From contig NC_084813.1 of assembly GCF_963583255.1 (NCBI RefSeq), forward strand, positions 9,348,001 through 9,412,000: a DNA stretch of 64,000 nt, in the 5' to 3' direction. Positions 57,831 through 64,000 of the stretch are shown here, piece after piece. This DNA comes from Pyrus communis. Taxonomy: Eukaryota > Streptophyta > Magnoliopsida > Rosales > Rosaceae. The first letter of the stretch is position 1; each line of letters begins with the position of its first letter. The position numbers and the translations under genes are program-made. The notes beneath the pieces were generated by a model. It saw nothing but the letters and a program-made list of their open reading frames with translations. It did not search any database and was not told where the DNA came from.

Positions 57831-58150
57831 AATAGGGTAAATTATTATAATATTTTAAATGCATAAATTTTTTTTTGCCATATAGCACAAATTTGATAGC
57901 CACGTCAGCACAAATATGGATTCCATATTTGCCATGTCATCACTTAACGGTTTACTTAACAGATTTTCTAACGAATGTATGAAATTGAAATAAAATGATA
58001 AGTAAATGTATGAAGTTGAAATGTTTTAAAGATGTTGTAAGGAATTGAAATCTACCCCAAACATGAGGAGGTAAAATGTAATTTACCCATTAAAAAATTT
58101 AATTAAAGTTGAAAAAAAAAATTAGACTAAATCCAACAGCAGCTCAAACT

Positions 58151-58296
58151 AGGAAGTTTTAACGAAACACTTCCGATATTGTTCACTTTTAACGAAAAAC
58201 CACATTTTTACCTTTCCTGATACTATTCACTTACACCTTTATTTTTAATTTTTCATTAAAACTAAAGTTTTTTATGGACTTTTCGTTAGTTTTCCT
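58151..58296. mobile_element. 146-bp MITE near the malic enzyme promoter
   Basis: Starts AGGAAGTTTTAACGAAAC and ends CTTTTCGTTAGTTTTCCT, inverted termini. CAAACT flanks both sides (58145-58150, 58297-58302), possibly part of an 8-bp CTCAAACT. The body reads 'ttcactttTaacgaaaaacc', which I recall as a MITE type frequent near apple and pear genes. It lies about 0.7 kb upstream of the NADP-malic enzyme start. Confidence 0.7.
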
Positions 58297-58302
58297 CAAA
58301 CT

Positions 58303-58980
58303 TTTGGAATTGGATCAAGGTACCCCTAAAATTAGTTTAGTCTGAACATTATGGCTGTATAGAGGTTTTAGTCTAATATACAAATAAAATACCCTTCTCG
58401 AGTGTACTAAGTGGACTAAAATTATAGATCACATTTACAAACCAAATGATATGTCACCAATAAGAAATGAGTACGTTAATGAACACTAAAGTAATAATTA
58501 AATCATCAACTTTCATGTTGTTTCGTTTTTTGTCTATAAATTTAGTATGAATTACTTAATCCCTGAACTTTGGAAGGATAGATCTGGAGAGATCTCTTTC
58601 CACCCTTCTCTATCATACACCCAAGTGAAATTAATGAATAAATACAGATATAAAAATGCAAGGGTGTTTTAGTAATCTGGGAGAAAAATCAATGGGCCAT
58701 ACAAATTAATTTTGCAAGAGAAGGGAAGGTCTCACATTTTTTAAGCTGCTTCGTTTACCCATTTCTTGATCCCTCTCTGCTTTTTGGTTTCACAAATTCA
58801 GGTATAAGAGAGAGAGACAGAGAGAAGGAGTCAAGCAAGGAGAGCTCATCGATCCTAAAGACTCTCTCCTCTCTCTCTCTGCACTCTCTCTCTCTCTCCC
58901 CCCCCCCCTCTCTCTCTGCGCTTCTGCAGTAGTGAATACAAAAGCCAGCGAAAGACTCTCCCCTTCACAAATCCGTCGCC
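58303..58980 (+). promoter_or_regulatory. Upstream region and 5' UTR of the malic enzyme gene
   Basis: No ORF. Holds AT-rich promoter-like DNA, then GA and CT microsatellites (58806-58835; 58862-58917), with a C run at 58899-58909. CT-rich 5' leaders are common in plant housekeeping genes. I could not identify a single convincing TATA box; 'tacaaattaattttgc' near 58699 is weak. Confidence 0.5.

Positions 58981-64000
<5,020 letters not shown>

Larger units (their letters stand above)
57019..58088. mobile_element. Mutator-type Pack-MULE, 1,070 bp, perfect 9-bp duplication
   Basis: Starts AGGTAAATTACACTTTACC and ends GGTAAAATGTAATTTACCC, with inverted similarity running about 230-250 bases inward ('ttaccctatttataaa' left, 'aatagggtaaattatt' right). 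ATTAAAAAA flanks both sides (57010-57018, 58089-58097), the 9-bp duplication of Mutator-like elements. Between the arms lies a fragment related to ribose-5-phosphate isomerase, so it fits the Pack-MULE definition of a non-autonomous element carrying host gene sequence. Confidence 0.88.

Noticed and set aside
57533..57840. Gly/Trp-rich ORFs
   Set aside because: Derived from the G-rich tract and from a frame of the broken RPI fragment.

Overview
This 64 kb window is nuclear DNA from a eudicot plant. Coding sequence is split by GT-AG introns, and LTR retrotransposons, hAT and Mutator-type DNA elements, MITEs and tRNA-derived SINEs fill most of the space. A short MITE at 58151 and a SINE at 59801 look to me like types common in the apple/pear tribe of Rosaceae; that placement is inference from memory, not a search.

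Layout. 1-3.8 kb: a 2.85 kb gypsy-type LTR on the minus strand cut into a Ty1/copia 3' end, whose LTR holds a long-TIR MITE. 4.2-4.6 kb: a broken phloem-protein-2-like exon. 5.7-14.5 kb: one LTR element (5' LTR, primer-binding-like site, a sense ORF with one stop) that carries a five-exon plant-mobile-domain (PMD) gene in antisense; a 2.36 kb solo LTR with a perfect 5-bp duplication interrupts that gene, and removing it restores the frame. 15.3-19.5 kb: a degraded CNL (NB-LRR) resistance gene. 21.7-35 kb: a decayed Tat-like Ty3/gypsy element (LTR, RT, two RNase H regions, integrase), invaded by another LTR and by a 1.9 kb hAT element with a perfect 8-bp duplication. 35.5-47.3 kb: a minus-strand copia element whose reverse transcriptase is cut by two long related LTRs, one of which contains a 451-bp hAT remnant; a long-TIR element sits in its integrase region. 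47-55 kb: AT-rich DNA with minisatellites, MITEs and a SINE. 55.3-56.85 kb: a Cassandra TRIM (LTRs containing 5S rRNA-like sequence) in a multimer with an inverted centre, bounded by one target duplication. 57.0-58.1 kb: a Mutator-type element with 9-bp duplication carrying a ribose-5-phosphate isomerase fragment (a Pack-MULE). 58.98-64 kb: the first 17 exons of a plastid-type NADP-malic enzyme gene, the only host gene that looks functional; it runs off the window.

The region is an accessory, transposon-dense interval beside one housekeeping gene. Nested insertions with intact target duplications give a relative insertion order: copia, then long LTR, then hAT; and PMD-carrying element, then solo LTR. 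I see no clearly new multi-gene system. The most unusual structures are the inverted Cassandra multimer, the Pack-MULE and the antisense PMD gene.
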